A stretch of 64,000 bases of DNA, taken from positions 4,751,501 to 4,815,500 of the forward strand of contig NZ_WBOF01000001.1 of assembly GCF_009569385.1 (NCBI RefSeq), written 5' to 3'. The number at the start of each line of letters is the position of its first letter. The stretch's first letter is position 1. The translations under genes were made by a program, and so were the position numbers. This DNA is from Streptomyces kaniharaensis (GTDB lineage: Bacteria > Actinomycetota > Actinomycetes > Streptomycetales > Streptomycetaceae). Below the pieces are notes generated by a model. It saw nothing but the letters and a program-made list of their open reading frames with translations. It was not told the origin of the DNA and did no database searches. Shown piece by piece: positions 26,270 through 35,088 of this stretch.

Positions 26270-26312
26270 CTGGGGGTCAAGGGGTCGCAGGTTCAAATCC
26301 TGTCGTCCCGAC
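26270..26312 (+). repeat. Attachment-site-like repeat: 3' half of tRNA-Pro(GGG)
   Basis: These 43 bases contain the anticodon loop CTGGGGG followed by TCAAG, a variable loop, the T arm GCAGGTTCAAATCCTGT and the acceptor strand ending CCCGAC, i.e. the 3' half of a proline tRNA with anticodon GGG. The identical 43 bases recur at 47280-47322. The 5' half (D arm, acceptor 5' strand) is missing at both places, so neither is a working tRNA. Both behave like integration-site copies. Confidence 0.85.
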
Positions 26313-26330
26313 TGTAAAGTCGCAGGTCAG

Positions 26331-26361
26331 AGGCGGTTTGCTCGTAAAGAGCAGGCCGCCT
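26331..26361 (+). terminator. Terminator hairpin after tRNA-Pro fragment
   Basis: AGGCGGTTTGCTC pairs (two G-U wobbles) with GAGCAGGCCGCCT across a five-base loop and is followed by TTT. It probably was the terminator of the original tRNA gene. Confidence 0.65.
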
Positions 26362-26363
26362 TT

Positions 26364-26831
26364 GGCGGTTTTCGGACATCGCAAAACGGGCATTTGCCGC
26401 CGAAGCGCCAGGGCCTCTTCCCTGAAATCAAAGGAATTTGTCCATTCTTGCGACGGATTCGACGCTTTCACGCGTGGCTGCCCTTTGGATCGCTAGCGGG
26501 GGTGTCTGTGGCGCACTTGACCGACCGCAAGGTGGGGTCAAGTGGGTGACAGTTAGGGGCGGCGGAGAAATCCCAGGTCAGAGGCCCTGTGCGTGACTGG
26601 CCATCAGGCGTGACGGGTTCTCGGGAATACCTCGGGCGCGGCGCAGGGGTGTGAAATGGCCTAGCAGCGCCGGAATTTCGCTACTGGCGGTGACCGATGC
26701 TGGATCGTGACCTGTGATTTTCGATCACCCGCGTCGCAGTCTTCCTGGGTATTGGGCGAGTTGGGGGAGGTGGCTGAGTGTCAGGCAATTTGGTGACGCT
26801 CCGTAAGGTGTTTGAGGGCGGGTGCCCGCGA
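26364..26831. other. Non-coding region between att repeat and integrase
   Basis: No supported gene. The motif AGGTCAGAGGC seen just after the tRNA fragment recurs near 26575. The rest shows no clear structure. Confidence 0.4.
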
Positions 26832-28112
26832 CTACCAGCGGTGGGGGATCTGTCCGTTGAGGCGGAGTTGTTCGACGAGGTAGCGGGTGAGGGCTTCGCC
26901 TGCTTTAGCGAGTTCGCGGATGTCCGGGTGGAAGTAGCGCTGGGTGGTGGTGATTTCCTTGTGGCCGGCGATCTGTTGAAGGATGTGGAGCGGGATCCCG
27001 GCGTCGGCCATCCAGGTCAGGCCGGTGTGGCGCAGGTCGTGGCGGCGCAGGTGTTCGTAGCCGAGGTCGTGGGTGACGTCGTCCCACTGGGTGGCGTCAC
27101 GTAGGACGGCGGTGCTGATGCGGCCGCCGCGGGGGCCGGTGTAGAGGCGGGCGTCGGGGTCGCCGCGGGCGGCTTGGAGGCGTCGGATGATCTGCGGGCG
27201 TAGCGGTTCGATGATCGGGATGAAGCGGGCTTCCTTGCCCTTGGTGTGTTTGTCGACGAGGCCGCCGGGTGCGGGGGTGGTCTGCCGGCGGCAGGTCAGG
27301 AGCCAGTTGGTGGTGTCGATGTCGCGGGCCCGGACTCCGGAGACCTCTCCGATGCGAGTGGCGGTGCAGGCACCGTGGATGACGACGTCGCCCCAGCCTC
27401 GGTAGTGGTTGTAGGAGGCGTCGACCAGGGCGGCGGCGAGTTTGGTGAGGGCGTCCCAGTCGCGCAGGGCGAGGGCTCGGGGGTCCAGCAGTTCGTCCTC
27501 CGCCTGTTGGTATGCGCTCTGCCATCCGGTGACGCGGGCGGGTGCGCGTTCGATGAGGCCGTCCACGGCGGCCTGTTCGAGGGTGCGGAAGAGCATGGCG
27601 AGGGTGTTCTTGATGGTGGAGCGGCTGCAGCCCTCTGGGATCCAGCTGTCGACAGCATTGGCGATCGTGCCGGTGGTGACCAGGCGGATGGGGAGGTGTC
27701 CGAGGTCGGGCTCGATTCGGTGGTGCCATCCGGCGAGGTAGGGGACGTGGGTCGTGGTCTCAAGGCCGGCGAGGATGATCGGGAGGCGGAGTTCGACGTA
27801 CTCGGCCAGGGGCATCGACGCCAGGGAGGGGAGTACGGGGCTGCCGGTGGCGTCGGCGAGGATGGTCAGCCATTGGGTGACCAGTGCCGGGTCGAGCCCG
27901 TTGTGGACAGTCTCGGCCAGGAAGGTGGCCCACGCGTGTGTCTGGGCGGGGCTGACGGTGACGGGTGTCCGGAGCGCTGGGTCGATGCCGGTGGCCGGGG
28001 CGGTGCGTGCGGTGCGGTGGCGGGGCCGGCGGGTGATGAGAGGGGCCGGCGCAGGGGTGGTGGCCGCCCTCGCTGGTTCTGAAGAATTCGCGAAAGGTGT
28101 TGGCGTGCTCAT
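26832..28112 (-). CDS. Tyrosine integrase, complete
   Basis: The roughly 426-residue site-specific recombinase has an N-terminal SAM-like core-binding part and a catalytic domain with the full set of active residues: Arg in ACTATRIGEVSG, Lys in HTKGKEARFIP, His-Arg in RRHDLRHTGLTWM, His in QQIAGHKEITT and Tyr in QRYFHPD. ATG 28112 (MSTPTPF) is preferred over 28157. The gene ends 520 bases from the tRNA-Pro repeat, as expected for an element that integrates into that tRNA. It differs from the VYRRCGC-type integrase remnants elsewhere in the window. Confidence 0.9.
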   Translation of the reverse strand: MSTPTPFANSSEPARAATTPAPAPLITRRPRHRTARTAPATGIDPALRTPVTVSPAQTHAWATFLAETVHNGLDPALVTQWLTILADATGSPVLPSLASMPLAEYVELRLPIILAGLETTTHVPYLAGWHHRIEPDLGHLPIRLVTTGTIANAVDSWIPEGCSRSTIKNTLAMLFRTLEQAAVDGLIERAPARVTGWQSAYQQAEDELLDPRALALRDWDALTKLAAALVDASYNHYRGWGDVVIHGACTATRIGEVSGVRARDIDTTNWLLTCRRQTTPAPGGLVDKHTKGKEARFIPIIEPLRPQIIRRLQAARGDPDARLYTGPRGGRISTAVLRDATQWDDVTHDLGYEHLRRHDLRHTGLTWMADAGIPLHILQQIAGHKEITTTQRYFHPDIRELAKAGEALTRYLVEQLRLNGQIPHRW

Positions 28113-28171
28113 ATGCCACGGTCGCCCCGTACATCCTTGACTGATTGATGCCGTCATGGTGTCATTGCTTC

Positions 28172-29305
28172 ATGCTCTACGCTCTGCCCGCACTGCACGA
28201 CGTCGACCAGGCCGTCCTCGCGGAGATCGAGGAGATGCGGGGACGTCTGCGCCTGCATCTGCGCACGCCTCGGCGCTGGGAGGGGCAGCTGCGGCGCAAC
28301 CTGACCGCCCGGGCGATCGCCGGGTCCAACACGATCGAGGGCTATGCGGCGAGCGTGTCGGATGTCGAGGACATCATGGTCGGCGAGGCGCCGATCGAGG
28401 CTAACGACACCGTCGCGGTCGAGATCGAGGGCTACCGGCAGGCGATGACCTACATCCAGCGCCTCGCCGAGGCGGGGGAGGACTTCGCGTACAGCAAGGG
28501 GCTGCTGAATGCGCTGCACTTCATGATGCAGGGTCACCACCTGCTCAAGCGGCCCGGATGGTGGCGCACCGGCCCGGTGTACGTCACCTCGGCGGAGGAC
28601 CCGACCATCGCCGCGTACACCGCCCCGGGCGCCGAGCAGGTGCCGGCGCTGACCGGTGAGTTGGTGGACTGGCTGAACGACGGCGACTTGGACGCTCCAG
28701 GGCTGGTGCGGGCGTCGATGGCGCACCTGAACCTGGTGGCGATCCACCCGTGGTCGGACGGGAACGGGCGGATGTCCCGCGCCCTGCACACCCTGGTGCT
28801 GGCCCGCGAAGGGGTCATGGCGCCGGAGTTCTCCAGCATCGAGGAGTGGCTCGGCAGGGCCCGCAACACCTACCGCTACTACGACGTCCTCGCCGACGTC
28901 GGCGGACCCGTCTGGACCCCGGACCGCGAGACACTGCCGTGGGTCCGGTTCTGCTTGCGCGCCCATCACCAGCAGGCCCAGAGCGTCGAGCGTCAGGTGA
29001 ACACCACCCGCGAGGTCTGGACCGCCCTCGACGAAGCGATCGAAGCGCGTGGCTGGCCCGAGCGCATGCTCTACGCCCTCTACCCCGCCGCCATGGGCAA
29101 CCGCCTGCGCCGCGCCACCTACCAGGCCGACGCCGAACTCAGCGAGCAGCAGGCCCAACGCGACATCCGCGAACTCGTGCGCGCCGGCTGGCTCACCGCC
29201 AAGGGCGAGGCCCAGGGCCGTTACTACACCGCCGGCCCGGACCTCCCCGAGGCGATCACCCGCGGAGTCCGCGAACCCCGACCGCTGCGCGACCCGTACG
29301 CGTGA
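28172..29305 (+). CDS. Fic-family protein (AMPylation/NMP transfer)
   Basis: The 377-residue protein has the active-site motif HPWSDGNGR (192-200; His192, Asp196, Asn198, Arg200) and the beta-hairpin flap before it. An inhibitory helix motif S-x-x-x-E-G is present at Ser52-Glu56-Gly57, so it is a class II Fic that carries its own inhibitor. The C-terminal third contains a winged-helix-like region (LSEQQAQRDIRELVRAGWLTAKGEAQGRYY). Fic enzymes transfer AMP or another NMP to target hydroxyls. It is divergent from the integrase gene. Its target is unknown; in an island it may be a toxin-like or regulatory module. Confidence 0.85.
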   Translation: MLYALPALHDVDQAVLAEIEEMRGRLRLHLRTPRRWEGQLRRNLTARAIAGSNTIEGYAASVSDVEDIMVGEAPIEANDTVAVEIEGYRQAMTYIQRLAEAGEDFAYSKGLLNALHFMMQGHHLLKRPGWWRTGPVYVTSAEDPTIAAYTAPGAEQVPALTGELVDWLNDGDLDAPGLVRASMAHLNLVAIHPWSDGNGRMSRALHTLVLAREGVMAPEFSSIEEWLGRARNTYRYYDVLADVGGPVWTPDRETLPWVRFCLRAHHQQAQSVERQVNTTREVWTALDEAIEARGWPERMLYALYPAAMGNRLRRATYQADAELSEQQAQRDIRELVRAGWLTAKGEAQGRYYTAGPDLPEAITRGVREPRPLRDPYA

Positions 29306-29333
29306 CGAATGGTGCTGAGGCGCATGCGCGCCC

Positions 29334-30197
29334 TTACCAGCGTCTGCCGCGGGTCTTCCCGTTGCTGGGCCGGTAGGCATCTTTCACGATTTGGGCCAGA
29401 TCGTCGTTGCTGAACATGCGGTGGCTGCCGATCTCCCGGTGTGGAACCCGGCCGGCGGCTGACTCCGAGCGTAGCCAGGCCACACCCACGCCCAGGCGCT
29501 TCGCGGCTTCTGCGATGGAGTACAGCAAGGGTTCGTCGCTCTTGGCTTTGTCGTTGGCCGGCGGAGCCTTGGACTTGTTTTTGGAGCCGGGTAGCCCGGT
29601 GGGCAGGTCGAGTGCGGCCGCCTCCGCGGCGGCGAGGAGCACGCCGAGTCCGCGCAGGCGGGCTCCGTCGCCGATGCCGTCGTTGGGCCCGGGCAGGCCC
29701 AGGGCGCGGCGAGCCTGCGTCGCCGGATCCTCGGAGGGCAGTAGCAGGGAGGCGAGCCGGTAGTCCTCCTCGGTCATCGGTGCCTTGGCCTCGAAGGCGC
29801 GGAAGAGCCGCAGGCGTTCGGTCTGCAGCGAACGCTTGTCCAGGCCTCGGATGCTCTCGCGCAGTTCCTCCCAACTCGCGTGGGCCTGCACGGCCGCCAG
29901 AGCGTAGGAGGTCACATCCGCGCCGGGGTTGGCTTTCACCCGCCGGTGCTGGTAGCAGACCTCCATGCCGGGCTCGACCGGGACCTTGCAGGGGAAGCCG
30001 TAGAACGAGGCGACCGGTTCGGGGCAGCGTGGCCTGTCACGCGCCAGGGACCGGTCCGCCCCCGCCCGGATCTGGCGGATCTGCTCCGCGGCGTTCTTCA
30101 GCGCGGGCTTCGGGACGCCCCACGCCTTCGCGGCCTCCAGCGGGCTGAGGTGATCGAGCGCACGCATCCGCTCGATCGGGGTTCCAACGTCGTCCAT
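29334..30197 (-). CDS. HTH DNA-binding protein, excisionase-like C-terminus
   Basis: The 287-residue protein ends in a MerR/excisionase-type helix-turn-helix (YSIAEAAKRLGVGVAWLRSESAAGRVPHREIG, then HRMFSNDDLAQIV). The N-terminal half has a Cys/His-rich stretch (RCPEPVASFYGFPCK, CYQHRR) that may bind zinc. ATG 30197 has GGAGG seven bases upstream. In the island it may control integrase or excision, but this is inference. Confidence 0.7.
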   Translation of the reverse strand: MDDVGTPIERMRALDHLSPLEAAKAWGVPKPALKNAAEQIRQIRAGADRSLARDRPRCPEPVASFYGFPCKVPVEPGMEVCYQHRRVKANPGADVTSYALAAVQAHASWEELRESIRGLDKRSLQTERLRLFRAFEAKAPMTEEDYRLASLLLPSEDPATQARRALGLPGPNDGIGDGARLRGLGVLLAAAEAAALDLPTGLPGSKNKSKAPPANDKAKSDEPLLYSIAEAAKRLGVGVAWLRSESAAGRVPHREIGSHRMFSNDDLAQIVKDAYRPSNGKTRGRRW

Positions 30198-30410
30198 GAA
30201 TCGTCCTCCGTGGTTGCCAACGGACCGCATCGTCCCCGTCGTGCGATGCTCCCGCCTGGGCCTGGCCGATCTTGATCGACATTGATCGAGGCCGCCCACG
30301 GGTGCCTCGCGCCGGTTCATCCTCCTGCGAAGCCTGCTCGCGATCGCCGACACCCGAGGCCTGTAAGTTGGACCGATCAGGTCCGCTGTGAGCGATCTCC
30401 CAGCGCGTTG

Positions 30411-30655
30411 TCGGCGGAAGCTGGGGCAGCGGAAACCAGTTCCCCACCTCCATCACCGCCCTGACCCTCCTCGACCCCGTGCCCACAGCCGCCTACTACT
30501 TCGGCGACCTCGACGCCGCAGGACTGCGCATCGCGGCAAGCGCAGCCACCACCGCCGAGAACCTCATCGCCACCCGGCAGCGAATCCCACAGGAACGCGT
30601 CGGGCTACGGGCACTGCGAGCCGACCCCGCCCTCCTCCTCCAGGCAGTCGGGTAG
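30411..30655 (+). pseudogene. Toprim-like (DUF2220/JetD-type) C-terminal remnant
   Basis: A frame without a usable start reads GNQFPTSITALTLL, then AAYYFGDLDAAGLRIAASA and ends at TAG 30655. The FGDLDAAGLRIA block is the acidic DxD strand of Toprim-like domains in DUF2220/JetD (the nuclease subunit of Wadjet) or the related DUF2399. Only about 80 residues remain, so it is debris of a defence gene. Confidence 0.45.
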
Positions 30656-30725
30656 AGCGCGCACGGAATCAGTGATCCACGATGCTTTCCCGTCGACTCC
30701 GCTCCTGCCAGACCCATTTGTCAGA

Positions 30726-32663
30726 TCAACGGGAGGCGGGTGGCTTCGGCCAGTCGGTGCCGTCCGCGGCGGCCTTGAGGATGTCTCCCAGACGGAGCCA
30801 GGCGTTGGGGCCGGAGTAGCTGATCGGACTGTTGGCGAGTCGCTGCCAGGCCCGCTCGTCGTCCCCGAGCTTGCTGACCACCAGGTCGACGACTGCGGGA
30901 TGTGCGCTGTCATAGCGGTTTCCCCGCGTCTTGAGCGCCGTCCAGGCGGGCAACTCAAGGATGGTGTCGCTCGGGCATCCAGGCAGCGCGAGGATCTGCT
31001 GAGCCCACGCTTCCCGGTTGGCGGGATTGCCACCGAGTCGACTCCGTAGGTTCCGGGTGATGGCGCGGAGGGCCTCCTGCGGGTTCGAGTGCCGGTCGAG
31101 GACCTCGGAGAACGACGGCCCGGGCCGGTAGTGGCGATGCCAGGCGAAGGACAACAGGGCCTTGTCCACGAGCGCGTCGTCACCGGCATGCCGGTCCAGG
31201 TACTCGTCGAGGACCTCGGACGCGACCATGGACAGGCTCTGGGCTGTCACCTGGGTGGGATCGCCGAGGGCAGCACGTCGCGTGACGGGGTGCTGCGGGA
31301 GGGGGTCGGCGACGATCCGGGTGATCGTCGTCAGGAGCTCGCCGAACTGTCGGCGGTCCTCCTGGGCCGTGAAGTCGTAGGACCGGTGAGCGGCTTGGCC
31401 GCGGTGGGCGTCGCGGATCATGAGCTGGACCGTCTTCTTGACGGGCGGTGTCACCTCGGGGAGGTGGATCAGCATGTCGTGCACCCAACGGAGCTCGTCT
31501 GCCCTGCTGATCCCGGAGGAACTGTCCGGCTGCCATGTCTGCAGTGCCTCGACGGCCGTCTCGGCGAACTTCCGTCCCAGCATAGCGAGTTCGTCCGTCG
31601 GCGTGAGCCAGTGATGGGGTTCGCCGTACGAGGGCTTGGCCTCGGCGGGATTGAGCACCAGGCGCCACCGCCCGGCTGCCGCGTAACGCACCCATGAGAC
31701 CGCACTGTCGACGCCCCACTTGGCCTCGAATTTGTCCTCTTCCAGGTACAGCTCGACCTCCCGTCGACCCGCGTCGTCAAGGGCGTCGAGCTGTGTCGCG
31801 AAGTGCTGCCGGGCCTCTTCCACGGACTCGCCGTTCATGAGGAAGCGGCAGAGCCGCGTCACGAGCATGGCCGTGCTGAATAGCGAGAGGTCGGACAGCG
31901 CGATCTCCGTGAGTAGCACCGGTTCGACAGTCCACGGAATGCCGCCGAGCAACTGGTCCCGGACGACATGGTTCGCTGCGGTGTCGGCTGTCGTCTCCAC
32001 GAGCTGGGCATGCCGCTCGGGATGACGTTCGAGCACGACCCTCCACATGCGCTCCCACGCACCGTGAGCCGCCCTGATCCTCTTGGACCAGGCAACGCCG
32101 TCCTCGTCCTCCAGGCGCTTGCGAGAGGGCGCGGACGGGAGGAGGGTGACAGCGGCCTCGAACACGTCGTCATGGAGCCGACCGGTACGCAGGACCACCT
32201 GTGCGGGCGTCGGTTCCTTGATCAAGTCGGGTGTGATGTGCGGGACCTGCGGCATCCGCCTACGCAGCTCGGTGACGACGGCCTCGAGCAGAGCCGGCGG
32301 GCGGCCAGCGGTGCCGAGGGAGCCGAGCCGGCTGTCCGTGCAGCGTTGCAGCGAACTGGTCCGCAGCCTCTCTGTGCACTCGGGGTGAGCGAGGGCGAGG
32401 GCCACCAGCTCGGTCCCGTCGGTGAGGTGCTCGGACTCGGCCTGTCGCAGCCCATTCGTCACCGCTGCCTCCAGCAGCCAGGCGGGCGCCGCCTCCCGGA
32501 AGGGCTTCGCGAGGAGCGCTTCGAGCAGTCTCCCGTGATCCCGGTCATCAGTCAGGCCCCGTGCCTGCTCGGCTGCCATTCGGGCCGCCGCGGACCCAGC
32601 CTCGGCACCGGCCGCGACTGCGATCAGGAACTCCACGGGCAGCCGCAGGCCGTTGGCGGTCAT
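30726..32663 (-). CDS. Large hypothetical protein of the island
   Basis: The 645-residue soluble protein starts at ATG 32663 with an AAAGGA immediately before it. It is almost entirely helical with Leu/Ala-rich repeats (LLEALLAKPF, LVALALAHPECTERLR, LVTRLCRFLM), so a HEAT/ARM-like solenoid is likely. No nuclease, ATPase or membrane motif was found. It is divergent from 32964-34430 with 300 bases between, suggesting shared control. No family recognised. Its place in a defence island makes a role in immunity possible but unproven. Confidence 0.65.
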   Translation of the reverse strand: MTANGLRLPVEFLIAVAAGAEAGSAAARMAAEQARGLTDDRDHGRLLEALLAKPFREAAPAWLLEAAVTNGLRQAESEHLTDGTELVALALAHPECTERLRTSSLQRCTDSRLGSLGTAGRPPALLEAVVTELRRRMPQVPHITPDLIKEPTPAQVVLRTGRLHDDVFEAAVTLLPSAPSRKRLEDEDGVAWSKRIRAAHGAWERMWRVVLERHPERHAQLVETTADTAANHVVRDQLLGGIPWTVEPVLLTEIALSDLSLFSTAMLVTRLCRFLMNGESVEEARQHFATQLDALDDAGRREVELYLEEDKFEAKWGVDSAVSWVRYAAAGRWRLVLNPAEAKPSYGEPHHWLTPTDELAMLGRKFAETAVEALQTWQPDSSSGISRADELRWVHDMLIHLPEVTPPVKKTVQLMIRDAHRGQAAHRSYDFTAQEDRRQFGELLTTITRIVADPLPQHPVTRRAALGDPTQVTAQSLSMVASEVLDEYLDRHAGDDALVDKALLSFAWHRHYRPGPSFSEVLDRHSNPQEALRAITRNLRSRLGGNPANREAWAQQILALPGCPSDTILELPAWTALKTRGNRYDSAHPAVVDLVVSKLGDDERAWQRLANSPISYSGPNAWLRLGDILKAAADGTDWPKPPASR

Positions 32664-32963
32664 TCCTTTGCTTCCCTTCCTGGGGGAATCGTTGCCTCCA
32701 TCCTGCTCCACGGGTCGGACATCCCACATCGCCGGGCGGGGCGATGGGGTTTCGAGCAGGGCTGGTTGGATTTTCGCAGCGGACACCGGTGCTGACGTCA
32801 TGTACCGTGTTCGGCAGCACCCGGTCCGGGCCGCCGACAGCATCGGCGGAACCAGCTGTGGTCCATGACTTCATCACCGTCCGGGGACTCGTTAGCAGCG
32901 CGTCCACCAGCGGAACTCCACCTGCCTGCACGCCAGGTCCACTTCATCTCCGGAGTTGTCCGC
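32664..32963. promoter_or_regulatory. Divergent intergenic region
   Basis: These 300 bases separate the starts of two large unknown genes transcribed away from each other and should contain both promoters. No clear operator dyad was seen. Confidence 0.4.
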
Positions 32964-34430
32964 ATGCCCGATTACCAACTCACCTCCGTTCCTCGCGACT
33001 TTCTCTGTGAACACACACCCAGCAAGAGCCGTGTCCTCGCGCTCGTCGCTCATGACGGCGGCCCGGCCTCGCTCCAAGCGGTTCTCACCTGCCGTGAACC
33101 CGAAGTCGCCCACCGTGCGGCCCAGCTGTTGCTGAGCGCGTTGCGCTCACGGCCCGGTCCGTGGGTCGCAGAGCGTGTCGACGATCTCTGTGGACAGTTG
33201 CCGGACGCGCCGGCGGCCTCCCTGCGGCAAGCCGTTGAGCGCGCTCTCGCCGGGATCTGGACCGCCTCGGCGGGGACGCTGATCAACTGGCCCGAAGGCC
33301 GGGCGGATGCCGGGAGCGATGACGGCGACGATCTCAAGGGCGACAATCTCGACGGCGACGGTGAAAGCGACCAGGATGGGGAGGAGTCGGACCGGGCCAC
33401 CCGGACACCGCATGATGCGAGGCTGCGGGACCTCGCGGGCCCGGTCGTGCGAGTCGCCATGCTGCGGGAGTTCCACGTCCACGACCGGAAGGCCTTGCTG
33501 GACGCGGCCGCCGAGCAGGGCTGGACAGCGCTGCCCGCCGAGGACCTGACCGACGACGACCCGCACGATCTGGTCGGCGCGGTGATGTGGCTCGCCGACC
33601 CGGCCATCGAAATCGAAGGCGCCGACAGCCTCCTCGACCGCACACAGGGCTTCTGCCTCCGGCGCGACAAAGGCCACGAGGTCGCGCAGTGGAGCGCCGA
33701 GCCCATCGTCGAGGACTTCGGCGCGGGCTGGCGCCAACCAGAAACCGACCGGAGCGAGGAGAGCACCCGCGACGAAGAGCTCCCGGACTTCGCAGAGATC
33801 TTCCGCGTCGAGTCCGCGCACTGCGACGACCCGGAGTGCGGAGAGGAACCCTGCCAGTGGCAGCTCACCCCCCGTACCGCGGACATCCTCCACACCACCC
33901 TGTGCCTCCTCGCGGACGAGGCGTACGACGATGCCGATGAACTCGGCGACGGGCGGCTGGTGCCGGACGAGCACGAAGGCAACTGGGGCGTGTTCGCGCG
34001 CCTGCCGAAGCTGACGTTCGACGCGGACCTCCAGTGGCGGCGCCGGTTCGCCCGCGCCGCCGACGACCTCGCCGACGACCTCGAGCACGGCCGATGGCCG
34101 CAGCCGACCTGCACCGCCGAGGAACTCGCCCTGCACCTGGCCCTCGACGACGCCCGCGACCGCGCCACCGAACTCGACGAGGAAGACGACTCCGATACCC
34201 ACAGCATGCTGCCGACCCACCCGGACGACTACGACTACGGCACCTGTACGGAGATGTTCTTCCAGGACACCGACGTGCTCATGCTCTACAGCCCCCGTTT
34301 CGACGGCATCGAGGACCCGGACGCCGACACCAACCAGCAGCTCGGCGGCGGCGACCTGCGCGCAAAAGCCTGGTTCGAGCCGTTCCTGAACGTGAAGACC
34401 CGCGACCCCCACCGCGGCTTCCGCCGCTGA
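32964..34430 (+). CDS. Acidic hypothetical protein of the island
   Basis: The 488-residue protein (start MPDYQLTSVPRDF, after CCGGAG) is strikingly acidic. It has an Asp/Glu-rich low-complexity linker around residues 115-150 (GSDDGDDLKGDNLDGDGES) and a cysteine cluster CDDPECGEEPC that may bind a metal. The ends look folded. No catalytic motif or known family. A longer frame from 32865 exists but lacks a good ribosome site. A perfect hairpin terminator follows at 34453. Confidence 0.65.
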   Translation: MPDYQLTSVPRDFLCEHTPSKSRVLALVAHDGGPASLQAVLTCREPEVAHRAAQLLLSALRSRPGPWVAERVDDLCGQLPDAPAASLRQAVERALAGIWTASAGTLINWPEGRADAGSDDGDDLKGDNLDGDGESDQDGEESDRATRTPHDARLRDLAGPVVRVAMLREFHVHDRKALLDAAAEQGWTALPAEDLTDDDPHDLVGAVMWLADPAIEIEGADSLLDRTQGFCLRRDKGHEVAQWSAEPIVEDFGAGWRQPETDRSEESTRDEELPDFAEIFRVESAHCDDPECGEEPCQWQLTPRTADILHTTLCLLADEAYDDADELGDGRLVPDEHEGNWGVFARLPKLTFDADLQWRRRFARAADDLADDLEHGRWPQPTCTAEELALHLALDDARDRATELDEEDDSDTHSMLPTHPDDYDYGTCTEMFFQDTDVLMLYSPRFDGIEDPDADTNQQLGGGDLRAKAWFEPFLNVKTRDPHRGFRR

Positions 34431-34452
34431 GCGTCCTCGATGGCCCGCAGGT

Positions 34453-34478
34453 GGGTCGGGAGGCACGCCTCCCGACCC
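34453..34478 (+). terminator. Perfect hairpin, probable terminator
   Basis: GGGTCGGGAGG and CCTCCCGACCC form an 11-base-pair stem with a CACG loop 22 bases after the stop at 34430. There is no T tract, which is common for streptomycete terminators. Confidence 0.7.
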
Positions 34479-34710
34479 GCCCTTCTGATCCGCGCCGGCC
34501 CGCGAGCGAACCGCAAGGCTGGCAGTACTCCACGGGAACTCAGACCTCGATCATCCAGGCTGGGCCTCCGCAGAGCACGGCCACCAAGGACAGAGAGCGG
34601 CAGTTTCCCGCATACCTTCCCGGTGGAGGCAATGACCAGGGCGACGGCGCCACCGTCCTTGAGGCAGAACACAGACGGACCCTCGCTGCCCGGAAACAGG
34701 GCGCGGACAT

Positions 34711-34900
34711 CGGGTGGCCTCGCCACCGGCCCGACGAGCAGCACCGTCGCTTGATCAAGATCGGACTGGACGCCCTCGCCGAGAACACCGGCTACGCCCT
34801 CGCCGGAGGCTACGCGGTAAAGGCAGCACCGCATCGTTGACCGGCTCGGCGACGACGCGGGCCTGTTCGCCCCGATAGACCGGGCGACTGCGGAGATGAC
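34711..34900 (+). pseudogene. AbiEii-like nucleotidyltransferase toxin remnant
   Basis: One frame reads HRRLIKIGLDALAENTGYALAGGYAVKA. One base later the next frame reads HRIVDRLGDDAGLFAPID, together the N-terminal nucleotidyltransferase block of AbiEii/AbiGii toxins. The shift lies near 34826. The DxD expected in the second block is changed to DDAG, and the rest of the gene is missing. The 280 bases before it hold nothing supported. Confidence 0.55.
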
Positions 34901-35088
34901 GCCCACAGTCGCAGCAGCCGTGGCCCCTGAATTGATCGGCAGAAGGAAGCAGTCGTTCGCGGGTTCGCTGACCCCTGCGCGGGGACTGCCGGACGGGGAG
35001 ATTCTCCGGTACGGGTCGGGGCGCGGATAGAGTCGTGGCAGCGGCTCGGAAGTGAGTGGCATGGTGGGCAGGGTTGGAGGAACGGGGC

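Noticed and set aside
34286-35062. Minus-strand open frame with a protein-like stretch (KDGGAVALVIASTGKVCGKL)
   Set aside because: It overlaps the end of the gene at 32964-34430 and the AbiEii remnant, has no start with a ribosome site and loses coding bias outside the short stretch.
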